Positions 14,401-26,702 of a stretch of DNA of 64,000 bases are shown piece after piece. Source of the DNA: Syngnathus acus (lineage: Eukaryota > Chordata > Actinopteri > Syngnathiformes > Syngnathidae); assembly GCF_901709675.1 (NCBI RefSeq), contig NC_051093.1, forward strand, positions 6,283,053 to 6,347,052, in the 5' to 3' direction. The position numbers were made by a program, and so were the translations under genes. Under the pieces are notes generated by a model. The model saw only the letters and a program-made list of their open reading frames with translations, made no database searches and was not told the origin of the DNA. Every line of letters begins with the position of its first letter. The first letter of the stretch is position 1.

Positions 14401-17400
14401 GATTTTTTGGGGGGGCCTAGTTTTTGATGAACACTTTTTTGGGTGTTGTGCTTGGACTGTTCAGTTTCCTAATATCTTAACATCCAATAAAGGGCTTTAA
14501 AAAGAATTAAAAGTAATACTGGAACAAAGATTCACTTATTTTTAATCTTCATTATCAGTGAGGTGACCTTTCAATTTGATTCCAGTCATTTATTGCTCGG
14601 CTTAGCTGTGATGCCGTGTAGCATTAACTTGTGAGTAAACGCAATTAAGAATAACGGTGCCGGCTTTTCACACGTCATGATTAAATAACACTCGCTAGTA
14701 ATAAGAAATATTTTAATAACCTTGTCGCATTGTGTTTGGGAAAGGCAATCAGAAAAGCGGCATGGTTATCACTGATGAAGGCAGTGAGGCACCGTCGTTT
14801 TTGCCGGCTGAGCCAAATGATGCTCCAAACATATTTGACACAAATCAATCCCAACACAAAGAGTTCTTGGAAAACAATTCTGCGTATCAACTTCCATTTT
14901 GAGAACATTTAGTGACTTACTTACAGTTACTCATGACTGTAACTCAAAAACTAACATCAACTTCCTAAATTTACTTTGCAAGTCTACCTAATTTTGTGAC
15001 TAGTGAGCATACAAGAAAACACACACACCTGCGCAACCATTGGACATATGTGACGCAAACCTACAACCCCCCACCCAGCCTCTCTCGTTTCCGTATCTGT
15101 CAGGCGCACGCACGACGCGACATCACATCAAATCATCTCAGCAAGCGTGTTTAACCTAATCACACTCAGCCATGCGTGAACCTCAGATGGGGGAGTCAGG
15201 TCTGTTATGACAGCCCATGTGCTGTGTGACAGCCACGGGCTTTGAAGAGCGCCGACCGACGGGATGCTTTTTAATACACACGCGTTGAACTGTACACAAC
15301 AACAAAAAACGTAAGACCTACGCACAACCACGGCGGAAACGAGGGTGTGGGTCAGGGCGGGGAGCCAAGACTGAGGCAGACGGAGTGACTAATCGTGTGT
15401 TTCATTTCCGCAGCATTAAAACGTAAGCAGAGACGCGGTGGGATGCGGGGGCCCCTTGGATCCAATCAGCTTTGCCCTTTCAAAGCTCTCATGAATGTCC
15501 GCTAAATCATAACAAGCACAGAGAGAACTGTCAAGTGAGCTTGAGCTATAAAAATCAATCAAGACATAAATGATGTCTTTGTTACAGTGTTGGAATGATA
15601 TTTTTCACTTCCGGTAAAAAAATAAAAAATAAAAATAAATCACTTTGACGTCTATAGTCGTCAATGGCAGTGAATGAGTTAAATTTCATTCATTAAATTG
15701 AATTCTAATTCCGCATGAAATTATTTTCGGACAACATTGTGACATTTTTTTGCTTCAACCAGCTTCAATGTTATTCATAAAAGCTTGTAACGACATAAAA
15801 GTCTTCAACCTGTTTCTTTGCTTTTATACTCTTTTTTCAATTTTAATTACGTATGCTTTTTTATGTCTGTACGGCGACCTTGAGTGCCTTGAAAGGCGCC
15901 TTAGAAATAAAACGCATTATTATTATCATTATTATTATCCTTCTCTTGAACCAAAAATCTCATCTAAAATCCATCCCACATTGGATTTTGTTTTTCCTTG
16001 CAGAGGAAAAATGACTGAACTAGCTCATATTCACACCTGGCAAGTCCCCTCAGTGCTGGGATATTTATCAACGTCCAGACCACCCAGAGGGCCATCATCG
16101 TACAAGCGAAGGGGGAAGTCGCTCCCATATTGACGCTCGGAAAACACAAATGCATTTTGTGTTTACTCGCCGGGATCTCACGCAATTCTTTCAATCTACT
16201 AGTCACTTGTTTAATTTCACACTCGGTAGCCGGGCGAGCTCGGAGACGCAACTATTTGTACACGTGCAATTACAAAGTCCAATTTCCATGATATAGTACA
16301 TCCCCTTAAACAAGGTAAATAATAAGACTGAGTTTAATGTGCATTGCAGTAAAGATGTCAAGTAAATTGCAGTGCAAAACGCTGTGGGTTGAAAAAAAGG
16401 GACAATGGGATTATGACAAGAGAAACGATAAATACTAAAAGAATGAAAATCACACAGGCAGAGCAGAGAGTGGAGGGAGTCCTTTTCCCCCGACGGCACT
16501 GCTCTATTGATCTTAGCTTGTTTCTTGGAGAGTTGCTGTGAGATCGGGGCGAGCGCTGACACAGCCATCACAATGCATTATGGGGGGGATCAAAGAGAGG
16601 CCAGCGTTGGCCACCACGCAGGAACTCCATGCCGGCGGGAATAGACGAAGAATGGAGAGAAGAGGAAAATGGGACAAGGACTAACAGAAGCGCCTGATGA
16701 AAAAATTGCTAAACAGGATTTTCAATCACGGCCAGTCACTCGTTTTCCGTCTGGCGGTGTCGCTCCGAGGGGACACAGGTGGGACGTGTGAAGGGAAAGA
16801 GAGCAGGAATTAAGGAATTGGATGGAGGGGTGAGAACTAGGGTGTGAAAATAGGAAGACTGGAGATGTTAAGTGTGTGTGAGTATGCACTCACAGCCATA
16901 TGTTTGTCCATTTGTGAGTGTGTGTAAGAGACATGGAGGCAAGAGGGTGACAATGAGGTGAGAAGCATTGTGGGGAACTAAAAATAGGAAGTGCGAAGGA
17001 TGAGATGGGCAGGCTGCATGGAGGAGCTCTACCAGGAGAGATGTTTTGGTTTTTTTGGGTGCAAGTGAGTAGAGACAGAGAGAGGGGGAGAGAGAGACAG
17101 AGCTAGAAAATGTCACTGGACAGCTTCCATGTGTTGGCTGCAGAGCAACAAAAATGTCAAGCATGGCGAAACCGCTGACGTCTTTCACACAGCGTGTGTG
17201 TGCTCGTGTGTGTGCGTACATTGCTTGGCTGCATGTCACTGGGTCATTTTTTTTGGTGAATCTCGAGGCAGGCAAAAGCCCAACAAATATAGTCGTGTAC
17301 ATTAATGAAAATAAATGTTGCATCAAGTGAGATAGTGTTTTATATTGTCACAGGTATTTGACATTATCAAGATAATAAAATGAAATAAAATAAATTTATT

Positions 17401-20400
17401 TTATTTATAAATTATTATTATAATATAATATATTATTACATATTATTTTATAAATTTATTCATAAAATGTATTTATACATTTATGACATTATTAAGATAC
17501 TAAATAAAATAAAATAAAATAAAAACGATTATTAAGATAAATTGGGAACAAAGACGTTTTGGCCCAAAGCTGAGCAGATGACAAATTGCAATAATGACTT
17601 AATTTACATGTCTTGGCACCCCGGTGTCGCGCCGAACATTTTGACACGTTAAATAAGGAAAGACCCAGGTGCAGCTGATGGCTTTAGTAATAGCTCATCT
17701 CTCTCCTTATGTGTCCCCCAAAGCTGCCGGTGTCATTCAGTGATTTATTAGCAAAGTGCGCTAGTCGTTCACACGCCTAATATTCAAAGCCGCCAGAAAA
17801 AGCTGTCATCGTAAATGTGAATAATTACAAAGGGGCCATCTTTAATGTTGATTACATCTCACTTTCAAAATAATTTGTACTCCTGAGGTAACATTTTATA
17901 TTATTGAATGGTTTCACTGAGCGATGCATCATACAGGGATGATATTAAAAATCATTTCCTCTTGCTTTTTTTTTTTTTTAAATGTAAATCAGATTTTCAA
18001 TCTCAAAAACTGAATTCATTCGAGCATACTTACTTCAATTGAATTCATTCGACCGTGTGAATTTGATTTAATGCGCAGTAAGCTTAACATTGAATCTCAA
18101 AGCAATCAAAATGTACCAGTAAATCTTTTATTAAAAAGGTGAGGCGGAGAATTTTTTACTTTTTCAAAACGAGAATAATGCATATTTTAGCTAGCTGGAT
18201 TATTTTGGGAAACTGCATGAAGACAGGGAGCATGTAATTATCTTGCCAGATATGTCATCTCATTATTATCCTTCTCTCGGTGTTTTTTAACGGGGGTCTC
18301 GCTCTTGTGGGAGAGAAAAGGCATCATCGAAGAGAAGACATTTATTTCTAGCTAGCGTATTCAAAAACATGGTGTGACATGACGCGATAGTTGTTTTAAC
18401 AAGAGCTGAAGAAAACAGGAACGAGGGCAAAGATGACAAAAGAGAGCAGGTGCTTCCTTCCAGCAGCTGAAACGTTTGCAATATTTTGTCAACTCTTCAC
18501 TCTCCTGTCACTTCTTCTTCTTCCTAAACCATCTGCTACCTTTCATATCATCTTTATTTCAGTGCCCTAAAAAATCTTCCCCCATCACTCTCTCAAGCTG
18601 CACTGTAGCCAAGACGAACTCTCGACTTGCCTTTGCATCACTAACCCAGACGACCGTGTTAATAAGGTATCAATGACGAGATGGAAGCACAAAGAGCTGG
18701 GAGATGATTTGAAGGTCAAACACAGGCGTGTGTTAGCACACATATCTCACCCACACAGTGTGTGTGTGTGTGTGTGTGTGTGTGGCATAAATCTCCGTTA
18801 GACATGGTGGGTGGACACACTGGCAGGAGATTTATGCTTGAAAACATGAAGCAGAGCTCTTGATCCAAAAAGCGGGGCAGAGGCAAAGGCTGAGTGTTGA
18901 CGGGTGGCTGTTTTTGTGAATGACTGATTATAGTGCGCTGGCACGCCGACCTGGTGGTTAGCACATCTGCCACACAGTTCGGAATGGCGACTTTGAATAC
19001 TGACACTTTTATCATATGTTAAAAAAAAAAAAAAAAGGCAATCTTCTATTTCAGCTAAGATAAACACAGTATGGTAAATACATGATATATTGACATTATA
19101 TTTCTGTCGGAAAATTGAAGGTCAACCTCCATCCCTCACTGCATATGCTATAATGTAAACAGCTTTTTACTAAAAAGAAATATATATATTATTTTTAAGT
19201 TTAATTTCAACAGGCGGAATATTTCTTCTCATTTAATATTCATGCACAGCGGTGCCAAGCGTCGTTATGGGCCACTGCGATGGATGGCCACAGGAGATGT
19301 TTAGGGGCCTTTGTAAAGTTAGCGAGCTGAGCCACTGCGGTTCATCCCAAGAATAGGGATGAGATGGTTTTCAACACACACACAGACACTCAAGGGAAGT
19401 CTGAGTGATCGAGAGAGTTGCGTGTGCCAAGTTTCTACAATCGAGGGCATTTCAGTGATTATTTGATGTAAGATTGGGTATTTGTGTGCGCTAGCTTGTT
19501 ATCGTTAGGCCGACGAAATTGATTATGCAAGTCAAAGCTTATAACGTGTCCAATATGCGCTCACACGTTACCCTTTTGTCTTTCTGTGACCCTCGTACTT
19601 AATTATTGCCCTATTTTTCACCTGAAAGCACTTTCTTTTGCTTCTTTATTGCAATCCATTAGCTGCATCAAAAGGTCTAGTCTGTCATTTTTCACGGGAA
19701 TGGAATACGCATACCCCCACGACCTTTCTTTCTGTCTGAAGGAATTCATAAATAAGTCCCTGCCTGCTGCTTACATTTGCACCTCTGGATCTTGTTTGCA
19801 AAAAAATGAGAACTTACACAAAACGTATTCTTGGCTTTTACAACACCACAAAAATCTTCACAGATGGATGGGACTCAAAGTAAAACTAAAATAGAAATTG
19901 TTAAAGGGGGAGCTGGCAGTGTTTTAACGGCTCGCAAAGTTTGAATGCAGCCTTACTCATAAGCCACGCCCCTTTTAAGAATGAGTGCAAGCGTGATGTC
20001 ATCTATGGTGTGTTATTTTTTGAAAGGTACAATCAAAAGCTTAAAAAAAGGAAATATGCTTACCTGTCGAGTAGAAAGGTTGCTAATTCCACGTCGGTCC
20101 TGGATTTTCTCAATTGCAAGAGGTCCCATTTTCTGTCTCTGATTTGTTGTTTTTCCTCAGACACGGCGGTTTCCTGCAAATCAAATTAGAGGCTTAAGAT
20201 TTGATTTAGTTATTCATCATTTTATTCATATAGCCTACTTCTGTCGGGTTAGTTTGACCTTGACAACAAAGTGACTTGCTCTTCAAATTTTTCAAGTCAG
20301 ATCAAACTGAGGTATGTTCAAAGTGTAAATCAGCAAATGGGCACAAAAGTTAAAGGAAATGTTTTCAACTATCTTAGCAACACAGTACAGGCAGGAAAAC

Positions 20401-23400
20401 ATTTTTAAAAAATATATGATTTAAAAAAAAATCTTGCAACAATTTATAGCACCAAAAAGATTTTAATTCCTTCTCATTCTATTGAATACCGAAAGAGCAG
20501 AACAGCACTCAGGAAATCATACACGTCTCAGTTCCTCGTAAAAAAGACATTTTAAATCTACAGGGACCCAAAGAGTCAGCACATCTATAATGCATCTCAA
20601 CGGCAAACACTCCAACCTGTTCAGTGTAGTGTAATATGTGATACATGGTGAAAAATATACGAAAAATATTTGGATCCTAACCTAAATTCTTCACGGTAAA
20701 AATATGCTGCGTCTGAATGGAAACCAGACTCTCGACAAACGGGACTTGGGGGACCTTCAAGGGATGAAGCCTTTGAGTCGACGAGATATATATGAGAGTG
20801 TAAAGTTAAAAAAAAAAAAAAAAAAAAGCTGCAGGGTCTGCTTGCCCCTTAAAATGAAAGGGCACGTTCAAAGCTCAGATTAGCTCAATAATTCATCACT
20901 TCACCAGCGTGGAGGGAATCGCCGCTATAGTCCTCGGATGCGTCACCATCGGTTATTATCAATTCATTAGTTCCACGAGTAAAAAGGACATTCGAGTGTC
21001 TACATGAGGAATTTGTAAGACAAGGTGGAAAACGGTCCTGGCGAGGTTAAAGTACAAGCAAATGCAATTTTAGAGCCATAGATTACATCATCTTTTTTTG
21101 CAGATTGATGTGACGCTTTGCTAATCGGGAATCTGAAGCTATTGTACTTCCTGGCACATTAATTGGGGCAAATGAAGCTTATGAATTTTGGACCCAAATT
21201 GAGTCCCGTTGCATAACATGAGCCCCCCCCCACCCCTTCTCGAAATTTCTGCAGCTGTTATGGGAAGCTGGAGATGATTATACAACACTGCACAGATATT
21301 AAATCTGACGCTTGAAAATATAGCAAATGATTGTGCTGGAATTTGGAATAGAAATATGAATAAGAAGCAAAAAATACAAGGAAAGCAGTTTTCTTTTTTT
21401 TTTTTTGCATGCTTTCCCAAACAATTGACGAGATTGAAAAGGTTAATGCCACGTTCCACCTGTTTACCCTTATGTTGCCTTGTGTTTATTTCTCCTCGTT
21501 TCACTTTTTTTTTTATTTCTGTCGAGGCATAGCGGGTCTTCGGATTGTGTAAAGTGCTGACTGGACAAGCGGCCAAAGTTATTGCACTCTGTAATGGGGT
21601 TACAAGCTCTCATTTACCCTGCAAATTGTAAGCTAGCAGTGAAAGAATGGAGGAAAAACGATTCGAATTGGAAAACTAAAATCGAGTATTGACAATTTGG
21701 GGCTGTTTTCATACTAATAGAAGTGGAGGTCCTTATCCATAAGCAAGTGAATAAGTAAGACAGTGAATTTCCCTAAATTGTTTTTTTTTTTAACTCATTC
21801 AGTGCCATTGACGGTTATAGACGTCAAATATATTAACTGGGTTGGCAGTGAATGAGTTAAGGAATTTTTGGCAAAAGTACCCACACTGCTGGAGGGATTT
21901 TATTTCCTTTTTTTTTTTCAGTCTGTCTTTGAAGGTAGCTCATGGCTGTCATCTGACTCCATCTTGCAGCAGTAATTTGTTAGGTTGCAATGTAGATCCG
22001 GCTGCCTCTCAGCTTTAATATGCTATCAGGCAAAAGGAATGCATGCATATTCATCCCCATCATATTTTGCATACATTTGGGAGCGTGATTCATTATTCAA
22101 ATAAGCCATTAATCCTTCCATCCATCCATTTGCATGGCGCTACAGTGGTTCCCAGCTCACAGTGGGTCAGAGTTGGAGCTACAGCCGGGCTAGATCACAG
22201 ACACGGTTTCATTCACTCGCACAGACAATAACATCTGCGAGCAATAATGTCCAATTAACCAAACGTGCATGTCTGTGGAAGGAAGCCAAAGCATCCGCAG
22301 GGAACCCCCTGCAGGGGAAGCAGGGAACATAAAAGCTGGCCAGGAGGTTGAAAGCCTGGAGCCTTGTTGTTGCAAAGTGACCCAACACATGATGCAAACT
22401 CATTAGGTCATCAGTTTGCATTTTTTAATCTGGGCTTCTCAAAATACTCTAGGTCTAGGCTACCCTCATCAGCCTAATGCCAATTAAATGGAACTAATCC
22501 TTGACAGAAGGGTTTGATTTTCACAATCTTTGATCACTCCCACAGCGGCGCAGCCCTCCAACTCACATTTTAGCAAATTTATGGAACAAAATGTATTCAA
22601 CTCAGGAGTTCTCCTTTGGTTACTGTAAACAAAAAATCCACTTGGCTTTTTATCCATGGTGGTCTGATCTCTAACCCTAATGCATTAAACAGCACAGGTG
22701 GCTCCTTCCATCTCGATGCCACCCACGTCAATCACCCGTCCCATCTTTGGATCCCCCGGTGTGTGTGTCAGTTATGTCAGAGTGAAGCTGGCAGAAGCCC
22801 TTGCAGCAGTCCTCTACTTTGATGCTGAGCCCGGCTGGCCTACACACACACACGCACACACACACACACACACACTATATACTAACATGCATATGACAAA
22901 TAACTTCACTCTGGATTTTCATAAATGAGTCAAATCATTAGCTCCTCTTTTTTAGCTTTTAGTTTGACTTTACTAAAGTGCACTACGGGAAAAACTAGTC
23001 GTAGTGAAATAATTCAACACATGTATAAAAAATAAAAGAGAAAGGAGGCGGATCTCGAGCCAGAAAAGTGGAAAGGACCCATCTATGCCTATGCCACACT
23101 CTGTGGGAGCTCTCTGGTGGCTGGGAACAGCCCTGTGGTCAAACTGGAGTCTGGCCAAGGATCTTTCCATCAATTAGTTGATTTTTTTTCTCCCCCTGCA
23201 GTCTATCTCTGGCTAACTCCCTCTCTGATTCTGTTCATCTTTCTTTCCCTGTCTGCTCCATTATTTCAACAACTGGCTCACTCGAAGAATGCTTAAGAAT
23301 GTCGGACACTTGGAGAGCAAAAAAAAAAAAAAAAAGAAGCTCATCCTTCCATTGGTGTTTTTATTAAGAAACTCCTCAAGGATCTGTTATGGCAGGCACA

Positions 23401-26212
23401 GATCATCTTTTTTTGATGGTTTGATTTCTGGGTCATATTTTGGAAGTGCTGGTGGCACCAGTCTGACAACAATCGGCCGCCGCATGCAGTTACGCACGCA
23501 GAAAATTACATCACACAGTTGTGGCGCACACAGAGTGTCATCGCTGCATATCAATTACACGGGGAAGTGAAGATGTGTTTCCAATTCAATCACTCGTTGT
23601 TGGTGTCAAATCACTCACTCTATACATTGCCCCATTTTGGATTCCCTCTGATGCACATTGTGGGCAATACCAACTGTTTTTCTGAGGTAAAAAAAAAAAA
23701 ATTTGCCAAATAAAGCTTCAAGCTCGGGTAGCTTTCTACAGTAGGTACACGTGTTCAGCGTTTCGACTCATTTTAGTTGGCTTCTGGTTTCTCTCCATTG
23801 CTTTTTAGCTATTCTATGCTCCATAATGTTTGCCAAATAGTCCCTACATTTGTTTGCCGAGCGTTTGGTGCTGTGCAGGTAGCATGCAGGGACTTTATGA
23901 GAGCTTTATTGCCGGTAACAGCTGCCTGCTGTGGCTGTAAAACAGCTGATGAGAGCAGCCATGGTTAACATTAGCAGCAAAGTTCAAAAGGTCAACATCA
24001 GCCACCTGACTACAAGTGCCGATTAATCATGTCAACTTCACATCTTGTAGGATCGCATTGGAAAATGATGTGATGCTCATAGTTGTGATTTTGCGCAGTT
24101 TTGGGTCATTTGCACCTCTGAAGGCGGCATCAATTATTTTATTTTTTTTTTATTTCAAGCTGAAATATTATGTAATGAGACTGACACACAAATGGCCATT
24201 GAGATAATTATTACATGCACACTGACAAAAGACTCTTGTAACAGAATACAGTGAATAAGATTTGCAAAACTAAAAAGCAATGGTGCATGTGATTATTTCT
24301 CCATTTGTAGCAAAATTGTCATGCAGACATCTCTCTTTTTCTTTTAGACCATAACCATTTGAATAATGCAGCCCTGTCTCCTCTGGGCCCAGCCATGGCC
24401 TTGTCTCACCCTCATAACAACCTGGGAATCGGTTTCAATAAGTATTCTTCACTCAAGGGTGTAGGTAAGTATTCCCACTCAGTATTTTAAATAATCTGAT
24501 GGACGAAGCATTTTTATTCAGAAGTGTAATTCTGTTAATGCAGACATACAGTATTGTGGACAGGAGATAAGCGGCTTAAGAATTAAATTATAGGAATGGT
24601 GGATTTTGTTTTTTTTACATCATTAAAAAAAAAAGAGCCATTTAGACAGGGGTGTGTAGACTTCTTACACTCACTATACTTTTTTTTTTTAACCCAGTTA
24701 TGCATAACATTGAACTGCATTAATAGTCCATTAGCATTATGAAACCGGGGGAAGTCCAGGATTGATTAGAACTGGGATCAACGCATATTTATGGTTGCGT
24801 TACTCATCTGTCTCGGACTCAGCCACTAGAACGCTGACAGTTATTGACAGCTGACCTTTCTCTAAATAGAAATGTGAGCCTGTGAAAGGAGATATACAGT
24901 TTGCCATTCTGTCGGGGAAAAAAAAAAAAAAAGTCACGAGGTACGACTCCAATAATCAAATCACAAAAAAAATGGTTACATACTGTTTGTGTCAGACACT
25001 AAGGCAACATTTTTCCAGAGGTTCACATGTGATCATTTACACTGATAAATACACCATCTATCATTTGATTCCCTATAAAAGACAAAAGAACAAAATGAGG
25101 AAAACACTACACACTGACAAGTTTGAATTATTGAGGATGACTTGTGATTCCGCTAAAAAATAAAAACAATGAATTCCTGAGAGTTTACAGCTACAAATGG
25201 TGTGGAAAAAAAAAATCACACACAAGTCACTGTTAATTTCCATAATAAACCAGAGATGACCTTAGAATGCAAGACATTGCACCCCAAAAGTATCATTAGG
25301 ATTCCATACAAGTCTAAAAATATATAGAAAATAGTAGAAGGAAAGTGAGGGATGACGCCTGTTTTTGGAAACAGCTTGTTTTTCTTGAGGAAGGAAATTA
25401 TTCATAAAAGGGGAAAACAAGGTTGATGGTGTCTTAAGGCTAGTGGGGGCGGGAGGGGGTGGGGGATGCGTAGGAGATGAGGGGGCTGCAGTAGTGATGA
25501 CCGAACAGCAGAGTCGCGTTCTTCTCAGGGAAGCTGGCGCTAATCCGACACGACATGCTGAACTCGTTTCTACTTTCATTCCCTACGGTTTTGTGCAACA
25601 CTCCCTCATCATCTTGGTCACCGGATTCTCTACCTTGCTGGAGACAGAAAAAAAAATAAAAATAATCATCTTGCATTTTCTCTCTGTCCTATCAATCCAG
25701 ATACAACTCCGAGAGACTACTACAAGAGCTACCCGATGGTAGTTGATTACACCCACCGCCAGTCTCCTCCTACTTTCCAGCCGATCAACTTCCACCCAAA
25801 GGAAAAGCCTTTCCTCCCGCCGCCGGACATCCACGCACCGCTGGCCATCACCATCAACGCCTCCCAAATCCCTAAACCCAAGATATCCAAAACCAACACC
25901 CACCCGCTCACGTCGGGCTCTGCTTTTAAAGTCTGGGACCCCAGCAAGAGCCACGTCCAGCGCCCGGCCGCGTCGCATATGGTCCTCCAGGGCCCGCAGC
26001 ACCACCACACCATCCAGCAGCAGCAGCTGCATCACCAAACGCTGCACCATCAACCCAACAGCCGGCGTCAAGCCTACTCCAACAAACGTCAGTTCAGCAT
26101 CGAGACGCTGCCGGAGCTCTTCTCCCAACCGCTGGGTTACGGCCATTCGCCGCACATGCACCCCAAGCACAAGGGACTGCCTACTAACAGCAAGACAGAG
26201 GTCACCGTTTGA
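8314..26212 (+). CDS. shisa8: Shisa family protein (SHISA6-9 group, best fit SHISA8), 3' part
   Basis: Three coding exons fit together in phase: 8314-8429, 24348-24464 and 25701-26212, with GT-AG borders and stop at 26210-26212. They encode about 247 residues of a cytoplasmic tail. It opens with TLTELLKQP, continues through KYSSLKGVDTTPRDYYKSYP, then a proline-rich part with NTHPLTSGSAFKVWDP and a His/Gln-rich run, and ends KTEVTV. A terminal EVTV is the type II PDZ ligand of the Shisa6-9 (CKAMP) proteins. These are single-pass membrane auxiliary subunits of AMPA-type glutamate receptors that bind postsynaptic scaffolds. The signal peptide, cysteine-rich ectodomain and membrane helix are missing and must lie upstream; the first base at 8314 completes a codon. 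SHISA8 is favoured over SHISA6, 7 or 9 by the TELLKQP segment following the membrane region, by the RRQFS-type motif near the end, and by linkage to desi1, as I remember the human loci. The family call is firm, the paralogue less so. Confidence 0.8.
9237..9290. repeat. (ATTT/ATCT)n tetranucleotide repeat
   Basis: This is about 54 bp of tandem ATTT and ATCT units. Confidence 0.85.
15645..15682. repeat. Half copy of palindromic repeat
   Basis: Contains GACGTCTATAGTCGTCAATG followed by GCAGTGAATGAGTTAA. This is the reverse complement of the left part of the 21790-21860 element, so both belong to one interspersed family. Confidence 0.7.
15871..15940 (+). repeat. LINE/SINE-type 3' tail with (ATT)n end
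   Basis: CGACCTTGAGTGCCTTGAAA followed by GGCGCC and an (ATT)n tract resembles the shared 3' tail of teleost LINEs and their SINEs, which ends in GAAAGGCGC-type sequence plus a short tandem repeat. The 5' part of the element was not recognised. Confidence 0.5.
18759..18784. repeat. (GT)n microsatellite
   Basis: This is about 13 GT dinucleotides within the large Shisa intron. Confidence 0.9.
18935..18990. repeat. tRNA-like interspersed repeat fragment
   Basis: The stretch with CTGGTGGTTAGCACATCTGC and CACACAGTTC resembles the start of a repeat common in fish genomes whose consensus has GGTGGTTAGCAC and TCACAGTTC. It is eroded and has no cloverleaf, so it is not a functional tRNA. Confidence 0.4.
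21790..21860. repeat. 71-bp palindromic interspersed repeat
   Basis: The first 18 bases TTAACTCATTCAGTGCCA and the last 18 TGGCAGTGAATGAGTTAA are inverted copies with one mismatch. The middle contains TTGACGGTTATAGACGTCAA. A second, half copy is at 15645-15682. Inverted ends and small size indicate a MITE-like or foldback family. Confidence 0.75.
22113..22405. repeat. Eroded interspersed repeat
   Basis: The order of motifs (CCATCCATCCATT, then GGGTCAGAGTTGGAGC, TCCAATTAACCAAACGTGCA, GGAAGGAAGCCAAAGCATC and a final GATGCAAACTC) follows a repeat that is very common in teleost genomes. Many differences show it is old. It lies within the large Shisa intron. Confidence 0.5.
22842..22875. repeat. 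(CA)n microsatellite
   Basis: This is a CA dinucleotide run with one G interruption. Confidence 0.9.
24348..24464 (+). CDS. shisa8: Shisa gene, middle tail exon
   Basis: This is a 117-bp internal exon with acceptor TTTTAG and donor GTAAGT. It encodes HNHLNNAALSPLGP, continuing to IGFNKYSSLKGV. Two bases at its start complete the Asp codon from the previous exon and its last G opens the next Asp. Phase agreement on both sides supports the model. Confidence 0.8.
24465..25700 (+). other. shisa8: Last intron of the Shisa gene
   Basis: This is a 1236-bp GT-AG intron. It contains several poly-A/T runs and no other recognisable feature. Confidence 0.75.
25701..26212 (+). CDS. shisa8: Shisa gene, terminal coding exon with PDZ ligand
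   Basis: This 512-bp exon is clearly GC-richer than its surroundings. It encodes about 170 residues: TTPRDYYKSYP, a proline-rich region (PPPDIHAPLAITIN), NTHPLTSGSAFKVWDP, a His/Gln-rich run, a KRQFSIETLPELF motif, and the last residues SKTEVTV before TGA. The terminal EVTV fits binding to PDZ scaffolds. Two other long open frames overlap this exon and are treated as shadows. Confidence 0.85.
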
Positions 26213-26696
26213 ACATGAAGACATCCCAAAAAAAAAGATGGGCTCTGATATCTTTTATATCCACGGCCTAACTGAACTGCAGGGAAGGGCAGGCAAATAT
26301 CGTGTATGATAAGATTTTTTTTTTACTGCCTTTTCATTATCATTACTGATAATAAGAACATGGCCGTGCTTTGTAAGAGCCGAACAGCAGACAAACCGAG
26401 AAGGTGATGTAAATAATCGTTGGCATAGCAGCTCGACTCAATTGCACACACTGGCAAGAATTCCCACATGAAGTTCCTATTTACCCCCGCACGCACCAGC
26501 GCTACCCATTTGAGTCCTATCAGGGTCTGCTCGGGCAGTGTTTTGGCCCCAAGACTGTAGCTTCCCATCAGCAGAGACAATGCCATCAAGTTGTCAGTTC
26601 CCACCACCCTCCAGCCCAAGGGAGGGTGAGAGATCAGCCTGGCAATTCATAGCAGAGAAGGGGGACTGAGGGTTATTTTGCCTTATTCCAGGGGCG

Positions 26697-26702
26697 AATA
26701 AA
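26697..26702 (+). promoter_or_regulatory. shisa8: Candidate poly-A signal of the Shisa gene
   Basis: AATAAA lies about 485 bp past the stop codon. It is the first canonical hexamer noticed downstream. Shisa genes often carry long 3' UTRs, so the true end may be much further along. Confidence 0.35.

Larger units (their letters stand above)
8430..24347 (+). other. shisa8: Large intron of the Shisa gene
   Basis: This 15.9-kb intron separates two exons that join in phase. No further coding exon was recognised, so any open frames here are chance. It holds microsatellites (9237-9290, 18759-18784, 22842-22875), many poly-A/T runs, a LINE/SINE-like 3' tail (15871-15940), two copies of a palindromic repeat (15645-15682, 21790-21860), a tRNA-like repeat fragment (18935-18990) and an eroded interspersed repeat (22113-22405). 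A skipped alternative exon cannot be excluded. Confidence 0.7.

Noticed and set aside
16203-17326. 122- and 152-codon minus-strand frames in the large intron
   Set aside because: Composition is ordinary. They have no start context, splice support or recognisable domain.
18935-18990. Possible tRNA gene
   Set aside because: It has only loosely box-like sequence. No cloverleaf can be drawn, and the pattern is that of an eroded repeat.
25583-26224. 213-codon open frame on the minus strand
   Set aside because: It is antisense to the well-supported Shisa terminal exon. The GC-rich exon lacks stops on the other strand by composition, and the predicted protein resembles no family.
25743-26309. 188-codon open frame, plus strand, Ser/Arg/Pro-rich
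   Set aside because: It is an out-of-frame shadow of the Shisa exon. The other frame has splice sites in phase and a family-specific C-terminus.
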